Positions 6,945 to 15,668 of a DNA stretch of 24,244 nt are shown here, one piece after another (the first letter of the stretch is position 1; every line of letters starts with the position of its first letter). The notes beneath the pieces were generated by a model. It was not told where the DNA came from, did not search any database, and saw only the letters and a program-made list of their open reading frames with translations. The position numbers and the translations under genes were made by a program. This DNA comes from an uncultured Gallionellaceae bacterium (GTDB lineage: Bacteria > Pseudomonadota > Gammaproteobacteria > Burkholderiales > Sulfuricellaceae), in NCBI GenBank assembly GCA_937873435.1, contig CALMWM010000063.1:1-24244 (forward strand), given 5' to 3'.

Positions 6945-7578
6945 TCAGGGTGGCCTTTCCTTTGAATTCACAAAGATCGTGGATGATGCAGGTGCCGCAG
7001 TCCGGCTTGCGCGCCTTGCACACGTAGCGCCCGTGCAGGATCAGCCAGTGGTGGGCATGGCGGCGGAACTGCGGCTCGACCGCCTTGAGCAGTTTATCCT
7101 CGACTTCCCGCACGGTTTTGCCGGGCGCCAGGCCGATGCGGTTGGCGACACGGAAGATGTGGGTATCCACCGCGATGGTTTCCTCGCCGAAAGCGGTGTT
7201 GAGGATCACGTTGGCGGTCTTGCGCCCGACACCCGGCAACGCTTCCAGCGCAACGCGATCATGCGGCACCTCGCCGTTATGGCGCGCAAGCAACTGACGG
7301 CAGGTTTCGATCAGGTGCTTGGCTTTGCTGCGATACAGGCCGATGGTGCGGATATAGCTCTCCAGCCCTTCCTGCCCCAAATCGAGGATGGACTGCGGCG
7401 TCGCGGCAACCGGAAACAGCCTGGCGGTGGCGAGATTGACGCTCTTGTCCGTGGCTTGCGCGGACAGCAGCACCGCCACCAGCAACTCGAATGGGGTGCG
7501 GTAGTGCAGTTCGGTGGTCGGCTCGGGATTGGCAGCTTGCAAGCGCTGGAAAATAGCGCGTCGTTTGGCGGCGTTCAT
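6937..7578 (-). CDS. nth: Endonuclease III (DNA glycosylase/AP lyase)
   Basis: Nth removes oxidised pyrimidines and cuts the abasic site. The 213-residue protein matches the E. coli enzyme in length and in numbering. The helix-hairpin-helix LEALPGVGRKTANVILN (111-127) carries catalytic Lys120, VDTH (137-140) carries catalytic Asp138, and the [4Fe-4S] cysteines are 187, 194, 197 and 203. In enterobacteria nth directly follows rsxABCDGE; here it is on the same strand as the rnf operon but about 3.6 kb downstream, with two signalling genes between. The start has no strong ribosome site, but the N-terminus aligns with the family. Confidence 0.95.
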   Translation of the reverse strand: MNAAKRRAIFQRLQAANPEPTTELHYRTPFELLVAVLLSAQATDKSVNLATARLFPVAATPQSILDLGQEGLESYIRTIGLYRSKAKHLIETCRQLLARHNGEVPHDRVALEALPGVGRKTANVILNTAFGEETIAVDTHIFRVANRIGLAPGKTVREVEDKLLKAVEPQFRRHAHHWLILHGRYVCKARKPDCGTCIIHDLCEFKGKATLNV

Positions 7579-7723
7579 GGATTTTAGCTTACCACAAACC
7601 GCCGATTAAGGCGTCTCGCCCGGCACATGGACAACTTGCAATGCGCCTGATAATCCCTTCCGCGCCGTGCCCTCTTTCGGTCATAATGATAAATCTCAAC
7701 CCGATAGCCTTTCTGGACGACTT

Positions 7724-9415
7724 ATGTACCGAACCCGAACGGATGTTGCGCCCCTCGAAAGCTCTTTCTTCAAGCTCCCGGATACCCTGTTGCTGGTATT
7801 CGCACAAGACTGGTCATTACGCATGATCAGCGAGGCGTGGTCGGCTACCCTGGGTTACCCGCATGGCGAGTTGCAGCAACGCAGCTTCCTCGACCTCCTG
7901 CACGAGGACGACCAGGCCGCCGCCATCGAAAAATTAGCGACATTGAGCCACGACAATCCCACCTTGCGCTTTTCCACCCGCTGCCGCCGCCAGGACGGCG
8001 GCTATCTCGGCGTGGTGTGGAACGTCAGCTACGACGCAGCCGATGGCTTGAACTACGCCTCTGCCCACGAAACCGCCATCAACCTCAACGGTGATGACGC
8101 CCGTCTTCCCGACATGTTCATCGACGGGCTGACCGGCCTGCCCAACCGCAGCCTGTTTCTCGATCGCCTGGAGCACACCATGCGGCGCAGCGAACGGCGC
8201 AAGGACTTGCAATTCGCCGTGCTCTACTGCGGCATCGACCGCTTCAAGGTGGTAAACCACAGCTTGGGTCACCGCATGGGCGACCTGCTGCTGATGAGCG
8301 TGGCCAACGTCATCCGCAACATCATCCGCCCCACCGACATGGCGGCGCGCATGGCCGGTGACGAATTTGCCATGCTCCTCGAAGACATCCGCGACGTCAG
8401 CGCCACGCTACTGGTGCTCAATCGCATTCAGCAAAAGCTGGTGCTGCCTTTTTCTCTCGAAGGCAATGAAGTATTCGCCACCGTCTCGTTCGGCATCGTC
8501 GTCAGAAGCCCGACCCACCATACCCCGGACGAGATGATCCGCGACGCCAACATGTCCATGGTGCGCGCCAAAGCGCAGGGCGGCGGCAGCTACGTGGTTT
8601 TTAACCAGGAAATGCACGACCGCGCGGTGCGCCGGCTGGAACTCGAACTCGATCTGCGGCACGCCCTGGAACGCGGCGAATTCCAGGCCTACTACCAACC
8701 CATCGTCTCCTTGGCGGATCGCCGCCTGAGCGGCTTCGAAGCCCTGGTGCGCTGGCTGCACCCGGCCAAGGGTCTGATTTCTCCGGTCGAATTCATTCCC
8801 GTCGCCGAGGAAATCGGCTTCATCGTCCCGCTTGGCCGCTGGATGCTGCGCGAAGCCTGCCGTCAGGCGCGGGAATGGCAACTGCGCTGGCCGGACGCTA
8901 CGCCGCTCACCGTCAGCGTCAATCTCTCGGCGCGGCAACTGCTGCATCCCGATTTGCTCGAAGACGTCGCCGCCGCGCTTGCGGATACCGGCCTTGCGCC
9001 GACGCTGCTCAAACTGGAAATCACCGAAAGCGCGATGATGGAGGATGCCGAGCGCGCCATCGCCATCCTCCATCGCCTGAAAGACATGCAGATCAAGCTG
9101 TTGCTCGACGACTTCGGCACCGGCTACTCTTCACTCAGCTACCTGCATCGCCTGCCCATCGACACCCTCAAGGTCGACCGCTCGTTCATCATGTACCTGC
9201 ACGAGAAAGAAAACGCCCGGCACTTCGTCGAGACCATCGTCCACCTCGCCCACAAACTGGGGCGCGACGTAATCTGCGAAGGGGTGGAACTGGAAGAACA
9301 GGCCGAGATCCTCGCCGCGATGGGCGCCGAATATAGCCAGGGATTTCTCTACTCGCGCCCGGTTGCGGCGAACGAAGCGGAAATGCTGATACTCACCGGG
9401 TTGGACGAGGTTTGA
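7724..9415 (+). CDS. PAS-GGDEF-EAL protein, probable c-di-GMP phosphodiesterase with degenerate GGDEF
   Basis: A 563-residue cytosolic signalling protein without membrane spans. A PAS domain covers about residues 20-120. The GGDEF domain (about 132-295) has DGLTGLPNR (134-142) and the motif AGDEF (211-215). Its first metal-ligand Asp, normally in DxDxF, is Gly170 (CGIDRF). The guanine-contact residues Asn178 and Asp187 and an inhibitory site RPTD (202-205), five residues before AGDEF, are kept. The EAL domain is complete: FEALVRW (Glu339), VNLSARQ (Asn400), LEITES (Glu432), DDFGTGYSS (Asp462/463), LKVD (Lys483), CEGVE (Glu519) and SQGFLYSRP. So c-di-GMP hydrolysis is likely and synthesis is unlikely. 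The start at 7724 is one of two possible ATGs; an earlier one at 7667 gives no recognisable domain. Confidence 0.88.
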   Translation: MYRTRTDVAPLESSFFKLPDTLLLVFAQDWSLRMISEAWSATLGYPHGELQQRSFLDLLHEDDQAAAIEKLATLSHDNPTLRFSTRCRRQDGGYLGVVWNVSYDAADGLNYASAHETAINLNGDDARLPDMFIDGLTGLPNRSLFLDRLEHTMRRSERRKDLQFAVLYCGIDRFKVVNHSLGHRMGDLLLMSVANVIRNIIRPTDMAARMAGDEFAMLLEDIRDVSATLLVLNRIQQKLVLPFSLEGNEVFATVSFGIVVRSPTHHTPDEMIRDANMSMVRAKAQGGGSYVVFNQEMHDRAVRRLELELDLRHALERGEFQAYYQPIVSLADRRLSGFEALVRWLHPAKGLISPVEFIPVAEEIGFIVPLGRWMLREACRQAREWQLRWPDATPLTVSVNLSARQLLHPDLLEDVAAALADTGLAPTLLKLEITESAMMEDAERAIAILHRLKDMQIKLLLDDFGTGYSSLSYLHRLPIDTLKVDRSFIMYLHEKENARHFVETIVHLAHKLGRDVICEGVELEEQAEILAAMGAEYSQGFLYSRPVAANEAEMLILTGLDEV

Positions 9416-9450
9416 GCCGGCTTGTCCGCTAACCGGCTAACGTTCTTGCG

Positions 9451-11058
9451 CTAAGTTCGCTCGCGGAAGTGGGCCACCACATCCCGCAGTTTTCCAGCCG
9501 TTTGCCGCAACTCCTGAACGGCATCCCTGACTTGGGCGAAGGATGCGCTGTTCTCTTCGATCAGGCTAGAAATCTGTTCGGTATTGCGGGCGACTTCTTC
9601 CGTGGCGACGGACTGCTCCTTCGCCGCTTCGGCAATCCCATTCGATATCTCCGTAACGTTCTTGCTCAACGTGGTTATCTGGGTGAAGCTGTCGTTGGTT
9701 TGCTCGATGAATCCGCGTCCCTGCTGAACCTGCTGGACGGCATTGCCCATCGTCTCCACGGTCGCTTTTGCCATCGACTGAATCTCCACCACCATCCGGT
9801 CGATATCGCCGGTAGTGGCGGTCGTGCGTTCGGCAAGCTTGCGCACCTCGTCCGCCACCACGGCGAATCCCCTCCCCTGTTCCCCGGCCCGCGCCGCCTC
9901 GATGGCGGCGTTCAGCGCCAAGAGGTTGGTCTGATTGGCGATATCCTTGACGATCCCCGTCATCGTTCCGATCTGCTCGATCGAGTGGCTCAGCTCATTA
10001 ATGTCCTGGCCGGAAGTCTGCACTGCCCCGGCAACCTGGTCGGTGGCCTCGATGCTGCGCGTCATCCGCAAGTTGCCCTCGGTAACCACGGCCAGCGTGG
10101 TTTTTGCCGAATCCGCCGAATTTTCCGCGGTCTGCGCCACCTGGGTTACCGAAGACGACAAGGCCCCCATGGAAGCGCTTACCCGGGTGATGCGCTCGGC
10201 CTGATCGCGTGAAAGCTCGGTCACGCGCTGAACTTGCTGCTCAAGCTGTGCGCAACGATTTTCCACTTCCTCGGTGCTGATGCGAATTTCGTCGATCATC
10301 ACGTGCATGTGGGTCTGGGCGATAGCCAAGCCGGCAAGCACGCGACCGACCTCATCTGGACGGTTAACCGGGATGTCGTTCTCGAGGTTGCCTTGGGCGA
10401 TCTGGTCGAAAAAGCCGATTGCCTCTTCCAACGGCGTCGCGACCGTAGCGGACATGAACAAGAAACTGCCCACAGCAGAAACCAGTGCGGTCGCACAAAC
10501 CACTGCCATCACGACAGACCAGCCTTCCAACCCCGCTAGGCCGGCGGCAGCCGCGAGCAGAACCATCCATGTCACGAAAAGGGCATAGCGCGTATTGAAG
10601 GAAAACCGGGAGACCAGGTCGGCGAGCGAAAATTTGTGGAGCCTGGCGCGCTTGTCCTTGATGGCCTGGTAGCGCCTGGCCGCGGAACGTTTTTCTTCTG
10701 CCGTCGGCTCGCTGCGGACGGACATGTGTCCGATGGTCTGGTTGTGGCTGCGCACCGGGACGATGAGCGCCTTGACCCAATAGTAATCGCCGTTCTTGCG
10801 GCGGTTTTTGACGATACCCTGCCAGGGCAGGCCGGACTTGATGGCGCGCCATAAATCCGCAAACACCTCCGGCGGCATGTCGGGGTGACGAATGATATTG
10901 TGATTCTTGCCCAGGAGCTCCTCCCGGGAAAATCCGCTAACCTTGACGAAAGTATCGTTCGCGAAGGTAATGATGCCTTTCATATCCGTTTTTGAAACAA
11001 TCGCTTCTCCCTTGGGGAAAGGGTATTCGATGTCGGTCACGGGCAAATTTATTTTCAT
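9451..11058 (-). CDS. aer: Aer-like PAS-containing methyl-accepting chemotaxis protein
   Basis: An energy/redox-taxis receptor of 535 residues. The N-terminal PAS domain (about 15-120) has the Aer-type sequence KNHNIIRHPDMPPEVFADLW (51-70) and GDYYWVKA (90-97); in Aer this domain binds FAD. Two hydrophobic spans lie at about 158-178 and 180-205 with no large periplasmic loop. Then follow a HAMP-like region and the MCP signalling hairpin with NQTNLLALNAAIEAARAGEQ and GRGFAVVADEVRKLAERT. There is no C-terminal NWETF-type pentapeptide. The start at 11058 has GAG/GAG upstream; an ATG at 11076 is possible. It is downstream of rnfE on the same strand, so it may sense redox changes linked to Rnf and respiration; this is inference. 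Confidence 0.85.
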   Translation of the reverse strand: MKINLPVTDIEYPFPKGEAIVSKTDMKGIITFANDTFVKVSGFSREELLGKNHNIIRHPDMPPEVFADLWRAIKSGLPWQGIVKNRRKNGDYYWVKALIVPVRSHNQTIGHMSVRSEPTAEEKRSAARRYQAIKDKRARLHKFSLADLVSRFSFNTRYALFVTWMVLLAAAAGLAGLEGWSVVMAVVCATALVSAVGSFLFMSATVATPLEEAIGFFDQIAQGNLENDIPVNRPDEVGRVLAGLAIAQTHMHVMIDEIRISTEEVENRCAQLEQQVQRVTELSRDQAERITRVSASMGALSSSVTQVAQTAENSADSAKTTLAVVTEGNLRMTRSIEATDQVAGAVQTSGQDINELSHSIEQIGTMTGIVKDIANQTNLLALNAAIEAARAGEQGRGFAVVADEVRKLAERTTATTGDIDRMVVEIQSMAKATVETMGNAVQQVQQGRGFIEQTNDSFTQITTLSKNVTEISNGIAEAAKEQSVATEEVARNTEQISSLIEENSASFAQVRDAVQELRQTAGKLRDVVAHFRERT

Positions 11059-11144
11059 TCGAGGCTCACTCAGCATTCAAGCTTTTAGATGGATACAACA
11101 CAACCGGGATTGCCTCAGCTTGCAGGCGCGTCCATAGGTGCCTA

Positions 11145-11837
11145 CTAGCGGCTCATGAGGACGGTACCCGCAGCGGCTTCCGGCTGGCGTTTCCCGGCCT
11201 TGCCGCGCGCATCCAGCCAGTTCTTGCCGGCGATCATAAAGCCCAGGCCGATGAAAGCGCCGGGCGGCAGGATGGCGAGCAGGAAGCCGTGGTAATCGGG
11301 AACCACGGTGATCACCCATGACTTGGCCCAGGGGCCGAGCGCCATGTCGATGCCGGAAAATAGCGTCCCCATGCCGAATACTTCGCGAATCGCACCCAGC
11401 ACGCCCAGCGTCAGGGTCAGGCCGAAACCGACCATGAATCCGTCGACTATCGACGGCATGACCGCGTTCTTGGAGGCGAACGCTTCGGCGCGTCCCAGCA
11501 CGTTACAGTTCACCACGATCAGCGGCACGAAGATCCCCAACACATGGTATAGCGCCTGGAAATAGGCGTGCATCACCAGTTCGATGATGGTCACCAGCAC
11601 CGCGATAATCACGATGAACACCGGGATGCGGATTTCATTCGGGATATAGCGGCGCACCAGCGACACCGCCGCGTTGCTGAAGGCCATCACGATGGCGGTA
11701 GCCAGCCCCAGGCCGACACCGTTGACCACGGTGGAACTCACCGCCAGCAAAGGACACAGGCCGAGCAATGCGACGATCCCGGCGTTGTTCTTCCAGATGC
11801 CGTTCCAGACGATTTCCCGGTAGTTTACGTCGCTCAT
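11145..11837 (-). CDS. rnfE: Rnf electron transport complex subunit E
   Basis: An integral membrane subunit, 230 residues, with about six hydrophobic helices. It carries the RnfE signatures WKNNAGIVALLGLCPLLAVS (15-34), NEIRIPVFIVIIA, VPLIVVNCNVLGRAEAFA and PPGAFIGLGFMIAGKNW. The paired cysteines in LGLCPLL and NCNVLG sit in opposing helices and bind an intramembrane FeS centre with RnfA in studied complexes. Rnf transfers electrons between NADH and ferredoxin-type carriers, coupled to ion movement. The start overlaps the rnfG stop as ATGA. It is the last gene of the operon, as in E. coli rsx. Confidence 0.95.
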   Translation of the reverse strand: MSDVNYREIVWNGIWKNNAGIVALLGLCPLLAVSSTVVNGVGLGLATAIVMAFSNAAVSLVRRYIPNEIRIPVFIVIIAVLVTIIELVMHAYFQALYHVLGIFVPLIVVNCNVLGRAEAFASKNAVMPSIVDGFMVGFGLTLTLGVLGAIREVFGMGTLFSGIDMALGPWAKSWVITVVPDYHGFLLAILPPGAFIGLGFMIAGKNWLDARGKAGKRQPEAAAGTVLMSR

Positions 11838-12487
11838 TTTGCGCCCTCCTTCTTGACCGTTCGGTGCGGAGAAAAAAACAGATCGTGGTTGGCCGCGGCA
11901 AAAGTCAGCGATTTATGCACCGCCTTGATTACCGCGCGCGGTGTGACGGTGGCGCCGGAACGATGCTCGAACTTGCCGCCGTCCTTCTTCACTTTCCAGT
12001 CCGTATCGCCGCTGTATTTGGCCAGCGATAGCCCATCGAACAAGGTGATCCATTTATCCTTGGCGATATCGACGTAGTCGCCCAGCCCCGGCGTTTCATG
12101 GTGATCGACCACGCGCACGCCGGACAGCTCGCCGTCCGCCTTGAGCGCGATCAGCAGCTTGATCTTGCCGCTGTAACCGTCCGGAGCGATTGCCTCGAAT
12201 ACCGAAACCGACGGTTTGCCAGCCAGCGTGGCGACATACAACGGGGTCGCGTCCTTGTTGCCGAGTTCGGGAGCCGCCGGCAATTGCGCCGTTTCCTTGA
12301 GAATATCGTTATCGTACAACTCTTTCGGCAGGATTTGCGCGATCAGTTCAAGCTTTGCCTGTTTCTCGCTTTCCGCGATGATGTCGCGGGTGGAGAGATG
12401 GGTGGCTGCCAGCAACGCCGTTCCGACGATGGCAAAGGCCATCAGGATGATGCCGGATTTGGAAGAATGTCGGAGTACGGTTTCCAT
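11834..12487 (-). CDS. rnfG: Rnf electron transport complex subunit G (FMN-binding)
   Basis: A 217-residue subunit with one N-terminal membrane anchor (about 10-29) and a periplasmic FMN domain. The flavinylation motif SGAT is at 177-180 (followed by VT), so Thr180 should carry FMN through a phosphoester bond. ETPGLGDYV (131-139) and SGVRVVDHHETPG are usual in this family. The ATG at 12487 lies two bases after the rnfD stop; the frame stays open upstream, but that part overlaps rnfD and is not RnfG-like. The last bases overlap rnfE as ATGA. A flavin transferase (ApbE) would be needed for modification and is not encoded in the window. Confidence 0.95.
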   Translation of the reverse strand: METVLRHSSKSGIILMAFAIVGTALLAATHLSTRDIIAESEKQAKLELIAQILPKELYDNDILKETAQLPAAPELGNKDATPLYVATLAGKPSVSVFEAIAPDGYSGKIKLLIALKADGELSGVRVVDHHETPGLGDYVDIAKDKWITLFDGLSLAKYSGDTDWKVKKDGGKFEHRSGATVTPRAVIKAVHKSLTFAAANHDLFFSPHRTVKKEGAK

Positions 12488-12489
12488 GA

Positions 12490-13512
12490 TTATTTTGTAT
12501 GGCCGAATACTTTGGGCTGGGTATAAGCGTCGATCAGCGGCACCGCCGCGTTCATGATCAGCACCGCGAACGCCACCCCGTCGGGGTAGCCGCCGAATAC
12601 CCGGATCACGTATTCGAGCAGGCCGACGCAGCCGCCGAAAATCAGCTTGCCCTTGGGCGTGGTCGGCCCGGTCACGTAATCGGTGGCGATGAAGAAGGCG
12701 CCCAGCATCGCACCGCCGCTGAACAGGTGAAACAACGGCGGCGCGTAGCGGCTGGCATCGACCCCATGAAACACGCCGGCAACCAGCGCGAACACGCCGA
12801 TGAAGGCTGCCGGAATATGCCAGGTTATGACCCGCTGCTGCAGCATGAACAAGCCTCCGAGCAGGTAGAACGCGGCAATCACCTGGGTTCCCCGTCCGCT
12901 CAACGCACCGAAAATCGGCGTGTTGTCGCGGATTTCGCCCACCGCCCTGCCTAGCGACACCTGGGTCTTGATGGTATCCAGCGGCGTCGCCATGGTCACC
13001 GCGTCGAGATTCATGCCGGACGGCAGGCTTTCGCCGAAGAAGTACGCCAACTGCTGCGCCAGGCTCAAACCGTCGTGCACCAGCGGCAACGGCGTCAGCC
13101 AGTGGGTCATGTGCGACGGGAAGGAAATCATCAGCACCGCGAAACCGACCATCGCCGGGTTGAACAGGTTGTGGCCGAGGCCGCCGTAGAGATGCTTGGC
13201 GATCACGATGGCGAACAGCGTTCCCACCACGATCAGCCACCACGGCGCCAGCGGCGGAATCGACAAGGCCAGCAGCCAGCCGGTCAGCAGCGCGCTGCCG
13301 TCGGACAGGAAATACCGCAGCGGGTAGCCGCGCAGGCGCAGCATCGCCGCTTCCGCCGCCAGTGCGGTGGCGCTGGCCAGGGTCAAGCTGACCAGGATCG
13401 CCGGGCCGAAGAAATAGTAATAGGCGGCAATCGCCGGCAGCAAGGCTGCCAGCACTCTCAGCATGATGCCTGAGACGCCGCTGCCGGGATTTTGGAGGTA
13501 GGGTGAACTCAT
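12490..13512 (-). CDS. rnfD: Rnf electron transport complex subunit D
   Basis: A polytopic membrane flavoprotein of 340 residues related to NqrB. It has SPYLQNPGSGVSGIMLRVL at the start, LSDGSALLTGWLLALSIPP (69-87), KHLYGGLGHNLFNPAMVGFAVL (106-127) and a flavinylation site in DAVTMATPLD (170-179), where Thr176 of ATPL is the likely FMN carrier. Near the end, VTGPTTPKGK and GYPDGVAFAVLIMNA are also conserved. Start and rnfC stop overlap as ATGA, and rnfG follows after two bases. It should form part of the membrane ion channel and of the electron path between RnfC/RnfB and RnfG. Confidence 0.95.
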   Translation of the reverse strand: MSSPYLQNPGSGVSGIMLRVLAALLPAIAAYYYFFGPAILVSLTLASATALAAEAAMLRLRGYPLRYFLSDGSALLTGWLLALSIPPLAPWWLIVVGTLFAIVIAKHLYGGLGHNLFNPAMVGFAVLMISFPSHMTHWLTPLPLVHDGLSLAQQLAYFFGESLPSGMNLDAVTMATPLDTIKTQVSLGRAVGEIRDNTPIFGALSGRGTQVIAAFYLLGGLFMLQQRVITWHIPAAFIGVFALVAGVFHGVDASRYAPPLFHLFSGGAMLGAFFIATDYVTGPTTPKGKLIFGGCVGLLEYVIRVFGGYPDGVAFAVLIMNAAVPLIDAYTQPKVFGHTK

Positions 13513-15077
13513 GGTTTTTCCGACGATTGCGTGGTCTGGTCGGCGCCGCTCGGGACGTCGCTGGCCACCTGCCTGGCCTTGGCACGTTCCACCGCAGCCA
13601 GGATGGCGGCTTTCTTCGCGGCTGCATCGGGGTCGGCCGCCGCGGCGGCCTTCATCTGCGCCTGTTTCTTCGCCAGCATGGCGGCCTTTTCCTGTTTTTC
13701 GCGCGCGATGCGCGCTTCCTTGAACTCGAAGCGCTCCCTGGCGATCTCCGCCGCTTTTTTATCGCGGTCGATAGAGAAAATTTCGCTTTTGGCGAAGCGG
13801 AAGAACGACACCAGCGGGATGTTGCTCGGACATACGTAGTCGCAGCAGCCACACTCGATACAATCGAACAAGTTGTAGGCGCGCGCCTTCTCGAAATTCC
13901 TGCTCTGCGCGAACCAGTACAGTTCGAACGGTTGCAGTTCCGCCGGACACGACTGCGCGCAGCGGCTACAGCGGATACACGGCATGACCGGCGGCGCAGT
14001 CGGGAATAGCGCATCCGAAACCGCGATCACGCAGTTGATCGACTTCACCAGCGGCGCTTCCAGCGACGGCAGGTCGAAGCCCATCATCGGCCCGCCCAGG
14101 ATATAGCGGCGGGTATCGGCTTTGGCCCCGCCCGCCTGCGCGACGATCTCGCCGATGGGCGTGCCGATCAATACTTCGAAATTCTGTGGCTTCGACACGT
14201 TGCCGGTCATCGTGACCACCCGCGAAATCACCGGTTCGCTGTGGTTCAGCGCGCGATGCACGGTATAAGCGGTGCCGGTATTGGAGCAGCTCACGCCGAT
14301 GCTGGGCGGACGGCACCCGGAAGGGACTTCCTTGCCGGTAAGCACCTTGATCAATTGCTTTTCGCCGCCGGTAGGGTAGAGCGTCGGCACCGCAACCACT
14401 TCGTAATTCGTCCCCTGGCAAGCCTTGCGCATTGCCGCGATGGCTTCCGGCTTGTTGTCCTCGATGCCGATCAGCACTTCTTCGGGCTGGATCATGTGCG
14501 CCATGATCTTGATGCCTTCGACGATCTCTCCGGCACGTTCGCGCATCAACATATCGTCGGAGGTGATCCACGGTTCGCACTCGGCACCGTTGACTACCAG
14601 AGTGTGAATTTTCTGCTGCGTCCCGGAATCAAGTTTGACGTGCGTCGGAAATACCGCGCCCCCCAAGCCGACTACCCCGGCATCGCGCAACCGCTCGCCC
14701 AGCGTGGCGGGATCGACGTTGCGGTAATCTATCGGCTGGCGCTCCATCCAGCGGTCTTCCCCGTCTGCGGCGATGATCACGCACAAATCCGGCATCCCCG
14801 AAGCGTGCGGCACCGCATGGTTTTCCAGCGCCACCACACGGCCCGAGGTCGGTGCATGGAGCGCGGCAGAAACCGGGCCGGCAGCCTGGGCGATCATCTG
14901 GCCTTTCAGCACCAGGTCGCCGGGCTGCACGATCGGCCTGGCGGGCGTGCCGATATGCTGGCGCAGCGGCACGATCAGCCGCGCGGGCAGCGGCGCGGGG
15001 GCTATCGGCAGGCGGTTGGATTCATCCTTGTTCTGCGGGGGATGGACACCGCCGTGAAATGTGGACAAAGTTCTCAC
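13509..15077 (-). CDS. rnfC: Rnf electron transport complex subunit C (NADH/FMN, two [4Fe-4S])
   Basis: The cytosolic NADH-binding subunit, 522 residues. TFHGGVHPPQNK (6-17) is the usual N-terminus. GLGGAVFPTHVK (137-148), NGAECEPW (163-170) and GGEKQLI (237-243) form the NuoF-like nucleotide/FMN part. Two ferredoxin-type clusters are seen: C367-IR-C370-SR-C373-AQS-C377P and C406-IE-C409-GC-C412-DYV-C416P. After about 440 a Lys/Ala/Glu-rich coiled tail follows, much shorter than in E. coli RsxC. I chose a GTG start at 15077 because it overlaps the rnfB stop as GTGA and gives the family N-terminus; the ATGs further upstream fall inside rnfB. Confidence 0.95.
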   Translation of the reverse strand: MRTLSTFHGGVHPPQNKDESNRLPIAPAPLPARLIVPLRQHIGTPARPIVQPGDLVLKGQMIAQAAGPVSAALHAPTSGRVVALENHAVPHASGMPDLCVIIAADGEDRWMERQPIDYRNVDPATLGERLRDAGVVGLGGAVFPTHVKLDSGTQQKIHTLVVNGAECEPWITSDDMLMRERAGEIVEGIKIMAHMIQPEEVLIGIEDNKPEAIAAMRKACQGTNYEVVAVPTLYPTGGEKQLIKVLTGKEVPSGCRPPSIGVSCSNTGTAYTVHRALNHSEPVISRVVTMTGNVSKPQNFEVLIGTPIGEIVAQAGGAKADTRRYILGGPMMGFDLPSLEAPLVKSINCVIAVSDALFPTAPPVMPCIRCSRCAQSCPAELQPFELYWFAQSRNFEKARAYNLFDCIECGCCDYVCPSNIPLVSFFRFAKSEIFSIDRDKKAAEIARERFEFKEARIAREKQEKAAMLAKKQAQMKAAAAADPDAAAKKAAILAAVERAKARQVASDVPSGADQTTQSSEKP

Positions 15078-15652
15078 GGTTGACCTTCTGATTCGGCAGC
15101 GATGTTCTGGAGTGGGATTACCGGGTACCGCCACTTCCAGGAAGCGATATCCTCCTTGATCGGCACCATCGTTATACAATCCACCGGGCATACCGGCACG
15201 CATTTTTCGCAACCGGTGCAATAGTCCGGCAGGATGGTGTGCATCAACTTCGACGCGCCCAGGATGGCATCCTGCGGGCAGGGTTTCAGACAGGCGGTAC
15301 AGCCGATGCACAGGCTTTCATCGATAAAGGCCACTTGTTTGGGTTTCGGCCCGCTGTCGGCATCATCGCCACCGACCGGCTTGAACTCGACACCCATCAA
15401 CTCGGAAATGCCCTTCGCCACCGCATTGCCGCCCGGGATGCACAGATTGATCTCCGCCTCGCCCTTGGCTACCGCCTCGGCGTAAGGGGCGCAGCCAGGA
15501 TAGCCGCACTGGCCGCATTGGGTCTGCGGCAGGATGGCTCCGACCTGCTCGATCAGCGGATTGCCTTCCACCTTGAACTTGAGCGCGGCGAAGCCGAGAA
15601 TGGCGCCCAGCAAGATGGCCAGACCGGCCATGACGAGAATAGCGACTAGCAT
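15074..15652 (-). CDS. rnfB: Rnf electron transport complex subunit B (iron-sulfur)
   Basis: A 192-residue protein with one N-terminal membrane helix (about 3-24). Next comes a four-cysteine cluster domain QTQCGQCGYPGC with Cys46, 49, 54 and 71. Then there are two ferredoxin clusters: C115-IG-C118-TA-C121-LKP-C125P and C145-TG-C148-EK-C151-VPV-C155P. It should accept or donate electrons at the cytosolic face, linking ferredoxin and RnfC to the membrane part. It starts 16 bases after the rnfA stop, and its stop overlaps rnfC as GTGA. Confidence 0.95.
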   Translation of the reverse strand: MLVAILVMAGLAILLGAILGFAALKFKVEGNPLIEQVGAILPQTQCGQCGYPGCAPYAEAVAKGEAEINLCIPGGNAVAKGISELMGVEFKPVGGDDADSGPKPKQVAFIDESLCIGCTACLKPCPQDAILGASKLMHTILPDYCTGCEKCVPVCPVDCITMVPIKEDIASWKWRYPVIPLQNIAAESEGQP

Positions 15653-15668
15653 AAAGAGTGGCGCGGCC

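Noticed and set aside
9415..9438. AGCCGG/CCGGCT hairpin between the GGDEF-EAL gene and the chemoreceptor
   Set aside because: Six-base stem with a 12-base loop and no T-tract; too weak to call a terminator.
12488..13627. Long upstream extension of the rnfG frame
   Set aside because: It lies inside rnfD in another frame, is Arg/Pro/Ala-rich shadow sequence, and RnfG has a proper ATG at 12487.
15078..15311. Upstream extension of rnfC to an ATG inside rnfB
   Set aside because: The added residues are a frame-shifted reading of rnfB; the GTG at 15077 gives the family N-terminus.
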